Shown here: piece by piece, positions 1-6,044 of the stretch
How positions within the stretch are numbered: the stretch's first letter is position 1
Layout of the letters: every line of letters begins with the position of its first letter
Assembly (NCBI GenBank): GCA_039034155.1
Contig: JBCCBI010000035.1
Location: forward strand, 1 to 20,545
Origin: JBCCBI01 sp039034155
GTDB taxonomy: Bacteria > Deinococcota > Deinococci > Deinococcales > Trueperaceae
Direction: 5' to 3'
Length of the DNA: 20,545 bases
The notes under the pieces: model-generated
Seen by the model: only the letters and a program-made list of their open reading frames with translations
What the model was told of the DNA's origin: nothing
The model's database searches: none
Translations under genes and position numbers: made by a program

Positions 1-268
1 ACGGGCCGGATGTCTTGTGATACTCGACCGACATGCCGTGATGCGCCGAGGTGTGGGAAAAACTGAGCGCAAGGGCGGTCTGGTCATACTGCCATTCATT
101 GACCGGTATACCGGCGTCGCGGCGTAATACGGACTGGCGTCCATCCGCTGCGATGACGACCGTGGCAGCCAACACGGCATTGCTGTCCAGTGACAGTTCC
201 ACTTTATTCGCGCGATGCTGGCAGCCGGTAACGGATGCATCGATGAGCGTGACCTCAGCGGCCTGTGC
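1..268 (-). other. UbiH/UbiF-like FAD monooxygenase fragment fused in frame after ArdC HELAHA
   Basis: The last ~89 codons of the open frame at the left edge read as the middle of a UbiH-family aromatic-ring hydroxylase, of the kind seen in alphaproteobacterial ubiquinone synthesis. Diagnostic stretches are VVIAADGRQSVLRRDAGI (the conserved ADGxxSxxR flavin-binding motif), WQYDQTALALSFSH and EYHKTSGP. The N-terminal Rossmann GxGxxG part is absent because ArdC sequence takes its place, so the fusion cannot be a working hydroxylase. The base composition is visibly richer in GC than the ArdC part, and no CTCGAG occurs in bases 1-402. A chimeric contig end is the simplest explanation; a real recombination junction is possible. 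Confidence 0.7.
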
Positions 269-838
269 CGCGTGCGCCAGTTCATGCACCAAAGTTTTAA
301 GGTTCTGTAGTGCTGGCTGGTCCGCTTTAAGCACAATCTTGTTACTCATCGGCGAGAAATAGCCTTGTGCATCTTTAATTTGCTTGAACTCAACGGCAAT
401 GCCTCGAGCTTTTGCAACACTCATCAACGCATCCGTAATCGGGCGAATGTTTGCAGCTTGCGCTGTAAGTATTTGTGGTGCAGGCAAGCTAGGAAGTGAC
501 TCACCATCGGTTTGTGATATGTCAAATACAGATGCACCGCGAAACCCAAAGACTTCTGTTTCACTGTCATTATTTTTTCTTATAAGAGGCGCAGTGATGC
601 GTAAGCCTTTTTCACCTTTACGCACTTGTCTACCGACCTCGAGCCATTTTTTGTATCCAGCAACAACAGTTGCTTCAGGACATTGGCACCAAATTAGCCA
701 AATGTTTCTGAAGGTGTAGTCAGTCATGAATGATTTGCGGAATTTAAGGGCTGCTTTGAAGTCATCACTGTTAGTGAGGCGTTGTACGTTTTCGGCAAGA
801 ACTTCAGCAGCCTTGTTAGTGCGTTTGGTGGGTGGCAT
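1..838 (-). CDS. ArdC-like antirestriction protein, partial at left edge and chimeric
   Basis: Open frame from ATG at 838 to the window edge (279 codons, no stop). Residues ~30-110 match the ArdC N-terminal ssDNA-binding domain (FRNIWLIW, GYKKWLEVGRQVRKGEKG, then VFDISQT). Residues ~140-190 are the start of a zincin-like metallopeptidase ending in HELAHA (185-190, bases 286-269). ArdC proteins on plasmids and integrative elements bind single-stranded DNA and protect incoming DNA from restriction; that role is inferred from the family. Immediately after HELAHA the frame continues into residues that are not ArdC but a UbiH-like flavin monooxygenase (separate entry), so the natural C-terminus is missing. 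The start codon overlaps the stop of the upstream DUF6011-like gene (TAATG), so the two are translationally coupled. CTCGAG occurs twice (403, 638), both in the ArdC part. Confidence 0.8.
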   Translation of the reverse strand, partial: MPPTKRTNKAAEVLAENVQRLTNSDDFKAALKFRKSFMTDYTFRNIWLIWCQCPEATVVAGYKKWLEVGRQVRKGEKGLRITAPLIRKNNDSETEVFGFRGASVFDISQTDGESLPSLPAPQILTAQAANIRPITDALMSVAKARGIAVEFKQIKDAQGYFSPMSNKIVLKADQPALQNLKTLVHELAHAAQAAEVTLIDASVTGCQHRANKVELSLDSNAVLAATVVIAADGRQSVLRRDAGIPVNEWQYDQTALALSFSHTSAHHGMSVEYHKTSGP

Positions 839-1224
839 TATGCCACCCCTTCCTGTTGACGTTTAAGGCTTGCTGCTTGTAGCTTTTCAGCAAAGTGTTG
901 ACGGATTTGTTTAAAAGTAAGTGTTTGCCCTGTTGGCTTGCTATTTGCACGCTTGAAACCTTTAAAGGTGAAATAGCAGGCGTCTGTGTCATCGTTGACG
1001 CGGTAATTGTATTTGATGCCAAGCAAGTTAAAGCGTTGTTTAAGCACTTGCGCTTCAGAGTAAGAAACCCAGCGGTTGAACTGATTTTCAATGAGTTGCT
1101 CGAGTCCAGCTAGGTGGCGATAGCATTCTGGTCCAAGATAGCCAATACCTTCGATATGCTTAGGCTCGTTCTTGAGCGTTTTGCCACACTTTGCGCAGAC
1201 TTTAATATTTGTGCTAGTATTCAT
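838..1224 (-). CDS. DUF6011-like small zinc-ribbon protein of mobile elements
   Basis: 128 codons, ATG at 1224, with a GAAAGG-type ribosome site about 12 nt upstream. The N-terminus carries C10-x2-C13, then G-Y-L-G-P-E-C34-Y-R-H37. This CxxCG...GxGPxC pattern resembles the short zinc-binding DUF6011 domain found in phage and plasmid proteins. The rest is charged and helical with no recognised domain (an arginine/lysine/glutamine-rich tail). Its stop overlaps the ATG of the ArdC-like gene (TAATG), so it is the first gene of a two-gene operon that diverges from the XRE repressor. Function is unknown; nucleic-acid binding is a guess from the zinc ribbon and the ArdC partner. It contains one CTCGAG, read as Leu-Glu. 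Confidence 0.75.
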   Translation of the reverse strand: MNTSTNIKVCAKCGKTLKNEPKHIEGIGYLGPECYRHLAGLEQLIENQFNRWVSYSEAQVLKQRFNLLGIKYNYRVNDDTDACYFTFKGFKRANSKPTGQTLTFKQIRQHFAEKLQAASLKRQQEGVA

Positions 1225-1292
1225 GCGGTTACCAAACCTTTCATAGATTTGAATCAGCGCCTTGGCAGAGGCGTTGTTTCATTTATGGCTAC

Positions 1293-1322
1293 ATTGTACA
1301 CAAAAATGGAACACATTGTCAA
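1293..1322 (-). promoter_or_regulatory. Promoter of the DUF6011-like/ardC operon
   Basis: Read on the minus strand: a perfect -35 TTGACA at 1322-1317, an 18-bp spacer and -10 TACAAT at 1298-1293, about 60-70 nt before the start codon at 1224. The -35 box is one arm of the 18-bp palindrome at 1317-1334. Confidence 0.6.
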
Positions 1323-1334
1323 CTATAGTTGACA
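1317..1334. promoter_or_regulatory. 18-bp perfect palindromic operator between divergent promoters
   Basis: TGTCAACTATAGTTGACA is a perfect inverted repeat. Each arm ends in TTGACA, which is the -35 hexamer of one of two divergent promoters (minus strand for the DUF6011-like/ardC operon, plus strand for the XRE gene). A dimeric repressor bound here would occlude both promoters at once. The adjacent XRE protein is the obvious candidate ligand; this is inference. Confidence 0.75.
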
Positions 1335-1357
1335 GATGGTTCTGTATTACTTATCAT
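1329..1357 (+). promoter_or_regulatory. Leaderless promoter of the XRE regulator gene
   Basis: TTGACA at 1329-1334, a 17-bp spacer and TATCAT at 1352-1357. The ATG at 1363 begins only 5 nt after the -10 box, so transcription would start at or next to the start codon. This decides the start: an in-frame ATG at 1336 lies inside the promoter spacer and would not be transcribed. Confidence 0.65.
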
Positions 1358-1362
1358 TGGGT

Positions 1363-1635
1363 ATGGCTGTAACTGTAGATAGTTTTCGACAGCTTATTGC
1401 AACTCAACTTGAGGTGACACAGAAGAGCAAATCTCGGTTTGCTGAGGAAGTGGGTATCTCGAGACAGATGCTTTATGATTTTCTTTCAGGAAAAAAAGAT
1501 ATCAGCAGTGGTTCACTGCTAAAACTTTGTGAAGTTTTGAGTATTCAAGTGCTACTCAAGCCACCAGCTAATACCAAGTCGGATACTGTCAAAAATATCC
1601 GACAAATATCCGACTCTTTGGATAACCATGACTAA
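1363..1635 (+). CDS. XRE/Cro-type helix-turn-helix repressor
   Basis: 90 residues from ATG at 1363. A Cro/CI-type helix-turn-helix covers about residues 22-62 (KSRFAEEVGISRQMLYDFLSGKKDISSGSLLKLCEVLSI). The short C-terminal tail (KPPANTKSDTVKNIRQ) has no recognised domain. The protein probably represses its own gene and the divergent ardC operon through the palindrome at 1317-1334, a standard arrangement in phages, plasmids and integrative elements. A toxin-antitoxin role is less likely because only a 30-codon frame follows. The start was chosen from the leaderless promoter. One CTCGAG (1458) is read as Ser-Arg. Confidence 0.8.
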   Translation: MAVTVDSFRQLIATQLEVTQKSKSRFAEEVGISRQMLYDFLSGKKDISSGSLLKLCEVLSIQVLLKPPANTKSDTVKNIRQISDSLDNHD

Positions 1636-1720
1636 AACTGCGTCAAATACACCAAAGCGTCACCGCGTCTTTGGCGTCATGAACACGATTGACAACGCTC
1701 TGTATAAGGATGGTAAATAA
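1628..1720 (+). CDS. Tiny ORF (30 aa) overlapping the XRE stop, possibly a truncated gene
   Basis: ATG at 1628 overlaps the last codons of the XRE gene by 8 nt, as in a coupled operon. It encodes a basic 30-residue peptide (MTKTASNTPKRHRVFGVMNT...) and ends 11 bp before the tRNA attachment site. It may be the start of a second operon gene cut off by the element boundary, or chance. No family is recognised. Confidence 0.3.
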   Translation: MTKTASNTPKRHRVFGVMNTIDNALYKDGK

Positions 1721-1731
1721 GGGTCGCACAA

Positions 1732-1776
1732 TTCACACGCGAGGGGTCGTTGGTTCAAATCCAATACCGCCCACCA
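1732..1776 (+). other. 3' half of tRNA-Val(CAC): attachment site (att) of the element
   Basis: The sequence fits the canonical tRNA layout exactly from the anticodon loop onward: loop TTCACAC (anticodon CAC, 1732-1738), anticodon-stem 3' side GCGAG, variable loop GGGTC, T-stem GTTGG, T-loop TTCAAAT, T-stem CCAAT, acceptor strand ACCGCCC, discriminator A and encoded CCA (1774-1776). The bases before 1732 do not supply the 5' strand of the anticodon stem (CTCGC), a D-arm or the GGGCGGT acceptor strand. This is therefore a half gene, not a functional tRNA. Integration at the anticodon loop is a known site preference of tyrosine integrases. Confidence 0.75.
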
Positions 1777-2141
1777 ACTAAAACAACGTCATAGACGTAA
1801 TAACTCGAACTGTCTTTTGGGCTGTTCGAGCTTTGTTTTGGCGGGTGGCACCTATTGAACTCTCATGAAAGCCACAGTTAGCCCACTAAGACAGTCTGAA
1901 TAACACGGTTGTTTCGTACACTTCGCTCTATTTGGGTGCTTGGCTCGAGCTAATATTGGATCATTGAAGAATGCTGCATAGATTGGAAACCTTCAAAGGT
2001 ACGCATTCGTATAGCAAAATTTAACAATTTATCTCGAGGTTGGTGCACTGCCCGTGACCTTGATCGGTATGAGTGTAGGATCCCTGAACGATCTATCTCC
2101 TGTCAGGCGCTTCATGGTCAGTGCTAAGTAGAGAAATCAAT
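1777..2141. other. Non-coding stretch after the att site
   Basis: 365 bp with no convincing gene in any frame. Apart from the hairpin at 1804-1830 and two CTCGAG copies (1944, 2033) I see no repeats, insertion-sequence ends or RNA gene. The promoter of the gene starting at 2142 should lie in its last part but is not obvious. Confidence 0.5.
1804..1830 (+). terminator. Possible terminator hairpin downstream of the tRNA fragment
   Basis: CTCGAAC (1804-1810) pairs with GTTCGAG (1824-1830) around a 13-nt loop, followed by a T-rich stretch (CTTTGTTTT). It could be the ancestral tRNA-Val terminator. The loop is large and the T tract is broken. Confidence 0.35.
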
Positions 2142-2795
2142 ATGAAGACACATGAGACAAGGTACACAACTTCACTAGAAGAACAGGGCATTGCGCTGCT
2201 CTCTACTATCGAGTTGAGAGACGATCTTCTTCGTTTGCAGTATACAGCCGTCACTAAGCCGTTGCTTGCCCTGTTACAGGAGGTGAGTGACAAGATGGAG
2301 CTAGTTATCTGCTTTCAGTCTTGGTCTGGGCAGTATCCAGCAGCAACCGCGATGCTTATTGCCCAAATCGGCACGGATCAGGCGCTGACTATTTACTTTG
2401 CTCCAACACTACTTCGTCTACGACGTCTTCTTCCCCCAAACCATCCCTGCATTACACCGTCTGAGGACGTCCTTGTAATGGGTTATCCACAGTTTCCACC
2501 ACAGCTTCAGCGTTGGGCACGCGAGTACGTAGCTGTCAGTAAAGCCCTCGGTCTGTCTGCGCCGGCTTGCCCGAAACCTCCTTATGTATCTCCAGCACCC
2601 TGGCGCCCTTCCGATACTGTCCTAGGAGCAAAAGCCCGACTCATCGCACAAGGCTACTTTTTTGGAGATATGTCTGAACAGATCTCCCCACAGTTCGTTG
2701 ATGCATTGCGGCGGTTTCAATTCGACTCATGTTTAGATATAACCGGTGAACTCGATGCAGATACAGTCGAATGTCTTAATGACTATGTTCCCTAA
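2142..2795 (+). CDS. Hypothetical protein with C-terminal peptidoglycan-binding-like repeat
   Basis: 217 residues from ATG at 2142 (MKTHETRYTT...); a GTG at 2121 in the same frame is a less likely start. There is no signal peptide or membrane segment. The C-terminal ~55 residues look like one PG_binding_1-type repeat (IAQGYFFGD...FVDALRRFQFDSCLDITGELDADTVECL), matching the FQ...TGxLDxxT core. The first ~150 residues (YTAVTKPLLALLQEVSDKMELVICFQSWSGQYPAATAMLIA...) are not recognised. Lack of a secretion signal makes direct cell-wall binding doubtful; such domains also occur in cytoplasmic scaffold and phage-like proteins. It converges on the serine hydrolase gene with 13 bp between them. It has no CTCGAG in 654 bp, unlike most neighbours. 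Confidence 0.65.
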   Translation: MKTHETRYTTSLEEQGIALLSTIELRDDLLRLQYTAVTKPLLALLQEVSDKMELVICFQSWSGQYPAATAMLIAQIGTDQALTIYFAPTLLRLRRLLPPNHPCITPSEDVLVMGYPQFPPQLQRWAREYVAVSKALGLSAPACPKPPYVSPAPWRPSDTVLGAKARLIAQGYFFGDMSEQISPQFVDALRRFQFDSCLDITGELDADTVECLNDYVP

Positions 2796-2808
2796 TGTTC
2801 GGTTGCTA

Positions 2809-4212
2809 TTACAGGTGCGTTTTTCCTTGCTGTCGTAATACATAGCGCTCGTAGCGAAGCTCGAGCGTACTATCATCCTGCCGAACGATGTTCGCAATAC
2901 CTGGCCGTCCTGAGCCTAATGCAAGAAAGCTGGTGACGTCGGCATCAGTATCATGCGATAGCAGTACGAGGGGTATGGTACGTGCTTTAGGTTCAAACGC
3001 CATGCGCAACTCAACGCCCCAAGCACGGGGTAAAAGATCAGCGCGAATGGTGTTTGACCAGCTTGCATACGATCCAGCACTTCGTTCGACGAGCTGTTGT
3101 CGTTGGACAAACGGCATGGCATCTGGCGTTTGTCCAAGTAGGGATGCTAGTGCCACAAGTGACAACTGTGCAAGTGGATAGCCGTGTGCGTTGGCGAGGA
3201 TCACAACGCCGACGTCAACATCAGGCGCGACCATCACGTAGGACGTACCGCCCATCACGCCACCCCCATACCCCCACACATCGTGACCAAAAAGGGCTCG
3301 AGGATGGAGCTGAAGGCCTGCACCGTTGAAACGGGTGGCGTCTGACCAAAGAGGCATTGTGTCAAAAGGCGTGGCAGGATCAATCTTGACATCAGGCTGT
3401 GCCATTGCCCCGATGAGATCAGCACTAACCAGTGATTGTCCGTCAGGCAGTGTTCCTTTACCTAAGAGTAGGTTGGCGAGTGCCGTCATATCGTCAGCTG
3501 TACTGACAAGGCCGCCAGCAGCGGGCATAGCACCATAGAGGTTGGAGCCAGGCATCAGCGTGCCGTCATCACGTGCCATGTACGGCTGGACACGGTCATC
3601 ATCTGAGGTGACAACCGCTTGTGAGAAGGTGCTGCGGGTCATGCCAAGTGGCTCGAGCAGCCGTGCTGTAAGCGCCTGTGTATAAGGACGACCGTCCAAA
3701 GATTCTATGAGGCGACCAAGTAAAATATAGCCTTCATTTGAGTACTGCCAGCGCTCACCCGGTTCAGCCGTACGCCAAGCATCCGCGCCGTGCATAAACG
3801 TTGCTAAATCTTCATATCCGCCTATGGGGAAGCCGTCCATAAACCAATGTGATGACATCTTCGTTTCAGACCAACCAAGGGCAGGTAGTCCTGAGCTGTG
3901 TGCGAGCACATGCCGAATGGTTGCGTCACCCAACGCATGAGCTTCTAGGGGCAGGTAGTGCGTTAACGTGTGATCAAGCTCGAGCGCACCTTCTTGCACA
4001 AGTTGCATGATGGCAAGCGCTGTAAACACCTTGGTAACAGAGCCGAGGCCGTAGCGGGTATGTCCTGTTGGTGGCTGCCGCGTTGTGAGGTCGCGAAAGC
4101 CAAAATGCCGTTGGGCAACCTCGTCACCTCGAATGAGCACCAGGCTCAATCCGGGCATGCGGGTGGCAATCATCTGCTTTTGTATGAACTGCTCGAGGTA
4201 GCGTTCAATCAT
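2809..4212 (-). CDS. Serine hydrolase, class C beta-lactamase / penicillin-binding-protein fold
   Basis: 467 residues, ATG at 4212. The N-terminal ~350 residues carry the Beta-lactamase (PF00144-type) motifs: S58-V-T-K61 (nucleophile and general base), Y157-S-N159, and a third motif region GHDVWGYGGGVMGGTSYV (309-326) in place of KTG. The neighbourhood of each motif is family-typical (RYGLGSVTKVFTALAIMQL; WQYSNEGYILLGRLIE). The C-terminal ~110 residues form the extra domain common in this family. There is no signal peptide, so the product is probably cytoplasmic. Members include esterases, D-aminopeptidases and peptidases; the substrate cannot be told from sequence. It is probably monocistronic, and no Shine-Dalgarno is apparent. 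Four of five CTCGAG copies are Leu-Glu codons. Confidence 0.88.
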   Translation of the reverse strand: MIERYLEQFIQKQMIATRMPGLSLVLIRGDEVAQRHFGFRDLTTRQPPTGHTRYGLGSVTKVFTALAIMQLVQEGALELDHTLTHYLPLEAHALGDATIRHVLAHSSGLPALGWSETKMSSHWFMDGFPIGGYEDLATFMHGADAWRTAEPGERWQYSNEGYILLGRLIESLDGRPYTQALTARLLEPLGMTRSTFSQAVVTSDDDRVQPYMARDDGTLMPGSNLYGAMPAAGGLVSTADDMTALANLLLGKGTLPDGQSLVSADLIGAMAQPDVKIDPATPFDTMPLWSDATRFNGAGLQLHPRALFGHDVWGYGGGVMGGTSYVMVAPDVDVGVVILANAHGYPLAQLSLVALASLLGQTPDAMPFVQRQQLVERSAGSYASWSNTIRADLLPRAWGVELRMAFEPKARTIPLVLLSHDTDADVTSFLALGSGRPGIANIVRQDDSTLELRYERYVLRQQGKTHL

Positions 4213-4268
4213 TGAAATGGCCGTTCATGTTGAGGATGCGGAGTCTCGTTCAAGTTTTAATCATCAGC

Positions 4269-5519
4269 TCAAAACACCACAGGTGGTAAATGACCATCAC
4301 CTTGCAGTAAGCTGTCGCGCCGCAAACTTGCGCCACCTTCTTGAATCTCTTGCACGCTTTGTACACCCACTAAGCTCATAGCGCGTTCAAAGTCACTTTT
4401 TAGAATCTCAAACGCTTTGCTGAGGCCAGCGTAACCACCCGCGCCGATACCGGCTGCTGTGACCCGTCCTATGCCTACAGCGTTAAGTCCGTAAGATAAG
4501 GCAATTAAAATGTCTGTGCCGTTGCGAATGCCCCCATCCATCATAAAATCTAGGCTCGAGTCTTTGAGTTTGGGCATTTCTTCTTTAACCATGTGGAGTG
4601 TCGGGGGCACTCGGTCTTGTTGCCGCCCACCGTGATTGGACCAAATTATGCCGGAAGCACCTAGGTCTTCAGCTTTGCGAGCATCTTCAGCGCAGTGCAC
4701 GCCTTTGATAATGAGCGGCCTTTCGCCCCAAGCCTCTTTAACCCAGCTGAGGTCGTCCCATGTAACTGCTGAGGCAGCAAGTTGCTGGCCAATATCTGTG
4801 TAGGGCATAGAATTGCCGTCTTCATCAACAACATTGACAAATTCAATCAGACCGCCATCACGAAAGTGATCCATAAGCCAAGGTAGACGCGGTAGCATTT
4901 GCGGTGCCAAGGATAGTTTGCGTAACGCAAGACTGAGGCTTTCTTTGAAACTCAAGCCATCAAACGAGGCAACGGCTTGCATGGGTTTCATTTTGGCGTG
5001 CAAGCCGCGCAATCCTGACACGCCTGTGTCAATTGTCAGAATTAACGCCCCAAATCCTGCTTGTTTAGCGCGTTCAATGCCTCTTAGGGCAGTTTCCCGC
5101 CCACCACAAAGATAAAGTTGAAACCAACAGGTGCCACTCGAGGCAGCCGCAACATCCTCGAGCCGCGTGCCTGACAAGGTGGACTGCGCCATCACGGTGC
5201 CGTACTCGCCAGCAACTTTGGCAGCAACGGCATCTGCCAGGGGGTAGAGGGTGCGCAAACTGCCCACGGGGGCAATAAACCAGGGTACATCTAGGCTGTG
5301 ACCCACGGTGCTCGTACTTAAATCCAAGTCTGCAAACTTTTGGGCACCTTTGGCAGTGGTTAAAGACTGTTGAAACGCACGGACATTGGCGCGCAAGGTG
5401 GATTCATGGTCAGCGCCGCCCCGAAAATACTCCAGAACAATAGCTGGTACACGGCGTTCAGCAAGGTGCCAAAGGTCATCGGTCGTGAGAGCGTCGGCAA
5501 TGTTGGTGACTCGAGTCAT
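4269..5519 (-). CDS. FMN-dependent alpha-hydroxy-acid dehydrogenase (LldD/glycolate-oxidase family)
   Basis: 416 residues, ATG at 5519 preceded by a good ribosome site (AGGGAG). A TIM-barrel flavoenzyme that oxidises 2-hydroxy acids such as lactate, glycolate or mandelate to 2-oxo acids. Visible landmarks: EYFRGGADHESTLRAN (30-45), FIAPVG (81-86), WFQLYL (132-137), LTIDT (161-165), IIKG with flavin-contacting K272, and WSNHGGRQ with the catalytic base H296 (293-300). After these comes MMDGGIRNGTDILIALSYGLNAVGIGR for phosphate binding. The usual TPxxGxRexD(L/M)R loop is altered to TGVSGLRGLHAK and the mid-region is long, so this is a divergent subgroup and lactate itself is not assured. It is the last gene before the polA intergenic region and is transcribed away from it. 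Confidence 0.9.
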   Translation of the reverse strand: MTRVTNIADALTTDDLWHLAERRVPAIVLEYFRGGADHESTLRANVRAFQQSLTTAKGAQKFADLDLSTSTVGHSLDVPWFIAPVGSLRTLYPLADAVAAKVAGEYGTVMAQSTLSGTRLEDVAAASSGTCWFQLYLCGGRETALRGIERAKQAGFGALILTIDTGVSGLRGLHAKMKPMQAVASFDGLSFKESLSLALRKLSLAPQMLPRLPWLMDHFRDGGLIEFVNVVDEDGNSMPYTDIGQQLAASAVTWDDLSWVKEAWGERPLIIKGVHCAEDARKAEDLGASGIIWSNHGGRQQDRVPPTLHMVKEEMPKLKDSSLDFMMDGGIRNGTDILIALSYGLNAVGIGRVTAAGIGAGGYAGLSKAFEILKSDFERAMSLVGVQSVQEIQEGGASLRRDSLLQGDGHLPPVVF

Positions 5520-6044
5520 TCATTCTCCCTAGTTTATTGGTAGGAACTGATTAGCAATAGCTAATTAAAAGGTGACTTCAACTAATTAAAAGGTGGCTTC
5601 AGGGGCTGCGTTGTTTGATATATCATTATTTTGACATAAAGCAACACTTGAGCGCACGCAAGCTCTTGGAATGAGAGGAAACTACCTCTGAATTGGACTG
5701 AGATAATCTCATTTTTCTTGACTGAGATAGTCAACATCAAGACGATAAACGCCTAGTCAATAAATCTCGAGGTTCGCTGATACTACCGCAATTTTCATTG
5801 TCCTCAACACAATAGTTGCTGCTCTCGAGTCTTGCTGCAGAAACGCCTGCTTGACCACTGGTTGATTCTCTGACATTGACTCTGATGCTTACTTGATAGT
5901 GAGTTAAGGTAACGAGCTGTTTGCAGGTTGACAAATCATAGCAACGAAGCTCGGTTTCAGGTAATCTAGGCTAATGGTGGACAAAATAATGGTTGATGTT
6001 CGTAGCATGTGCAGAGTACCTTGCGTAATGCCTGAAAGTCATCG
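5520..6044. other. 525-bp intergenic region between divergent dehydrogenase and polA genes
   Basis: It holds the 21-bp tandem repeat (5561-5602), a 10-bp direct repeat GACTGAGATA at 5696-5705 and 5720-5729, a short hairpin TGAGA-taa-TCTCA followed by TTTTTCTT (~5698-5718), and two CTCGAG copies (5766, 5824). A TTGACA lies at 5928-5933 but lacks a -10 box at the right distance. A minus-strand frame at 5737-5934 would need a TTG start and has no family resemblance; I do not call it. No RNA gene is recognised. Confidence 0.5.
5561..5602. repeat. Two-copy 21-bp tandem repeat upstream of the hydroxy-acid dehydrogenase
   Basis: Two adjacent copies of a unit starting CTAATTAAAAGGTG and ending CTTCA plus one base (5561-5581 and 5582-5602). 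They differ at two positions. The repeats sit about 40-80 bp before the start codon of the minus-strand dehydrogenase gene, so they could be paired sites for a regulator. Confidence 0.7.

Larger units (their letters stand above)
269..1776. mobile_element. Right end of an integrated genetic element at a tRNA-Val gene
   Basis: The ArdC-like protein, DUF6011-like protein and XRE repressor with divergent operator are typical cargo of integrative conjugative elements, plasmids or phages. The segment stops at a bare tRNA 3' half (1732-1776), the usual residue of tyrosine-recombinase integration. The orientation predicts that the element lies to the left and that the reconstituted tRNA and probably the integrase lie beyond the left edge. 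No integrase, relaxase or structural gene is visible here. Confidence 0.55.

Noticed and set aside
51..719. Two plus-strand frames at 51-362 and 384-719
   Set aside because: They lie opposite the continuous minus-strand ArdC/UbiH frame, have no ribosome sites and look compositionally like antisense shadows.
1700..1776. A complete tRNA gene
   Set aside because: Only the anticodon loop through CCA fits. The upstream bases give no D-arm, no acceptor 5' strand and no anticodon-stem partner.
5696..5720. TGAGA-taa-TCTCA hairpin followed by TTTTTCTT as a terminator
   Set aside because: The stem is only 5 bp with a 3-nt loop, and no plus-strand gene ends nearby.
5737..5934. Minus-strand 65-codon frame
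   Set aside because: It needs a TTG start, has no ribosome site and no recognisable family; it probably arises by chance in the intergenic region.
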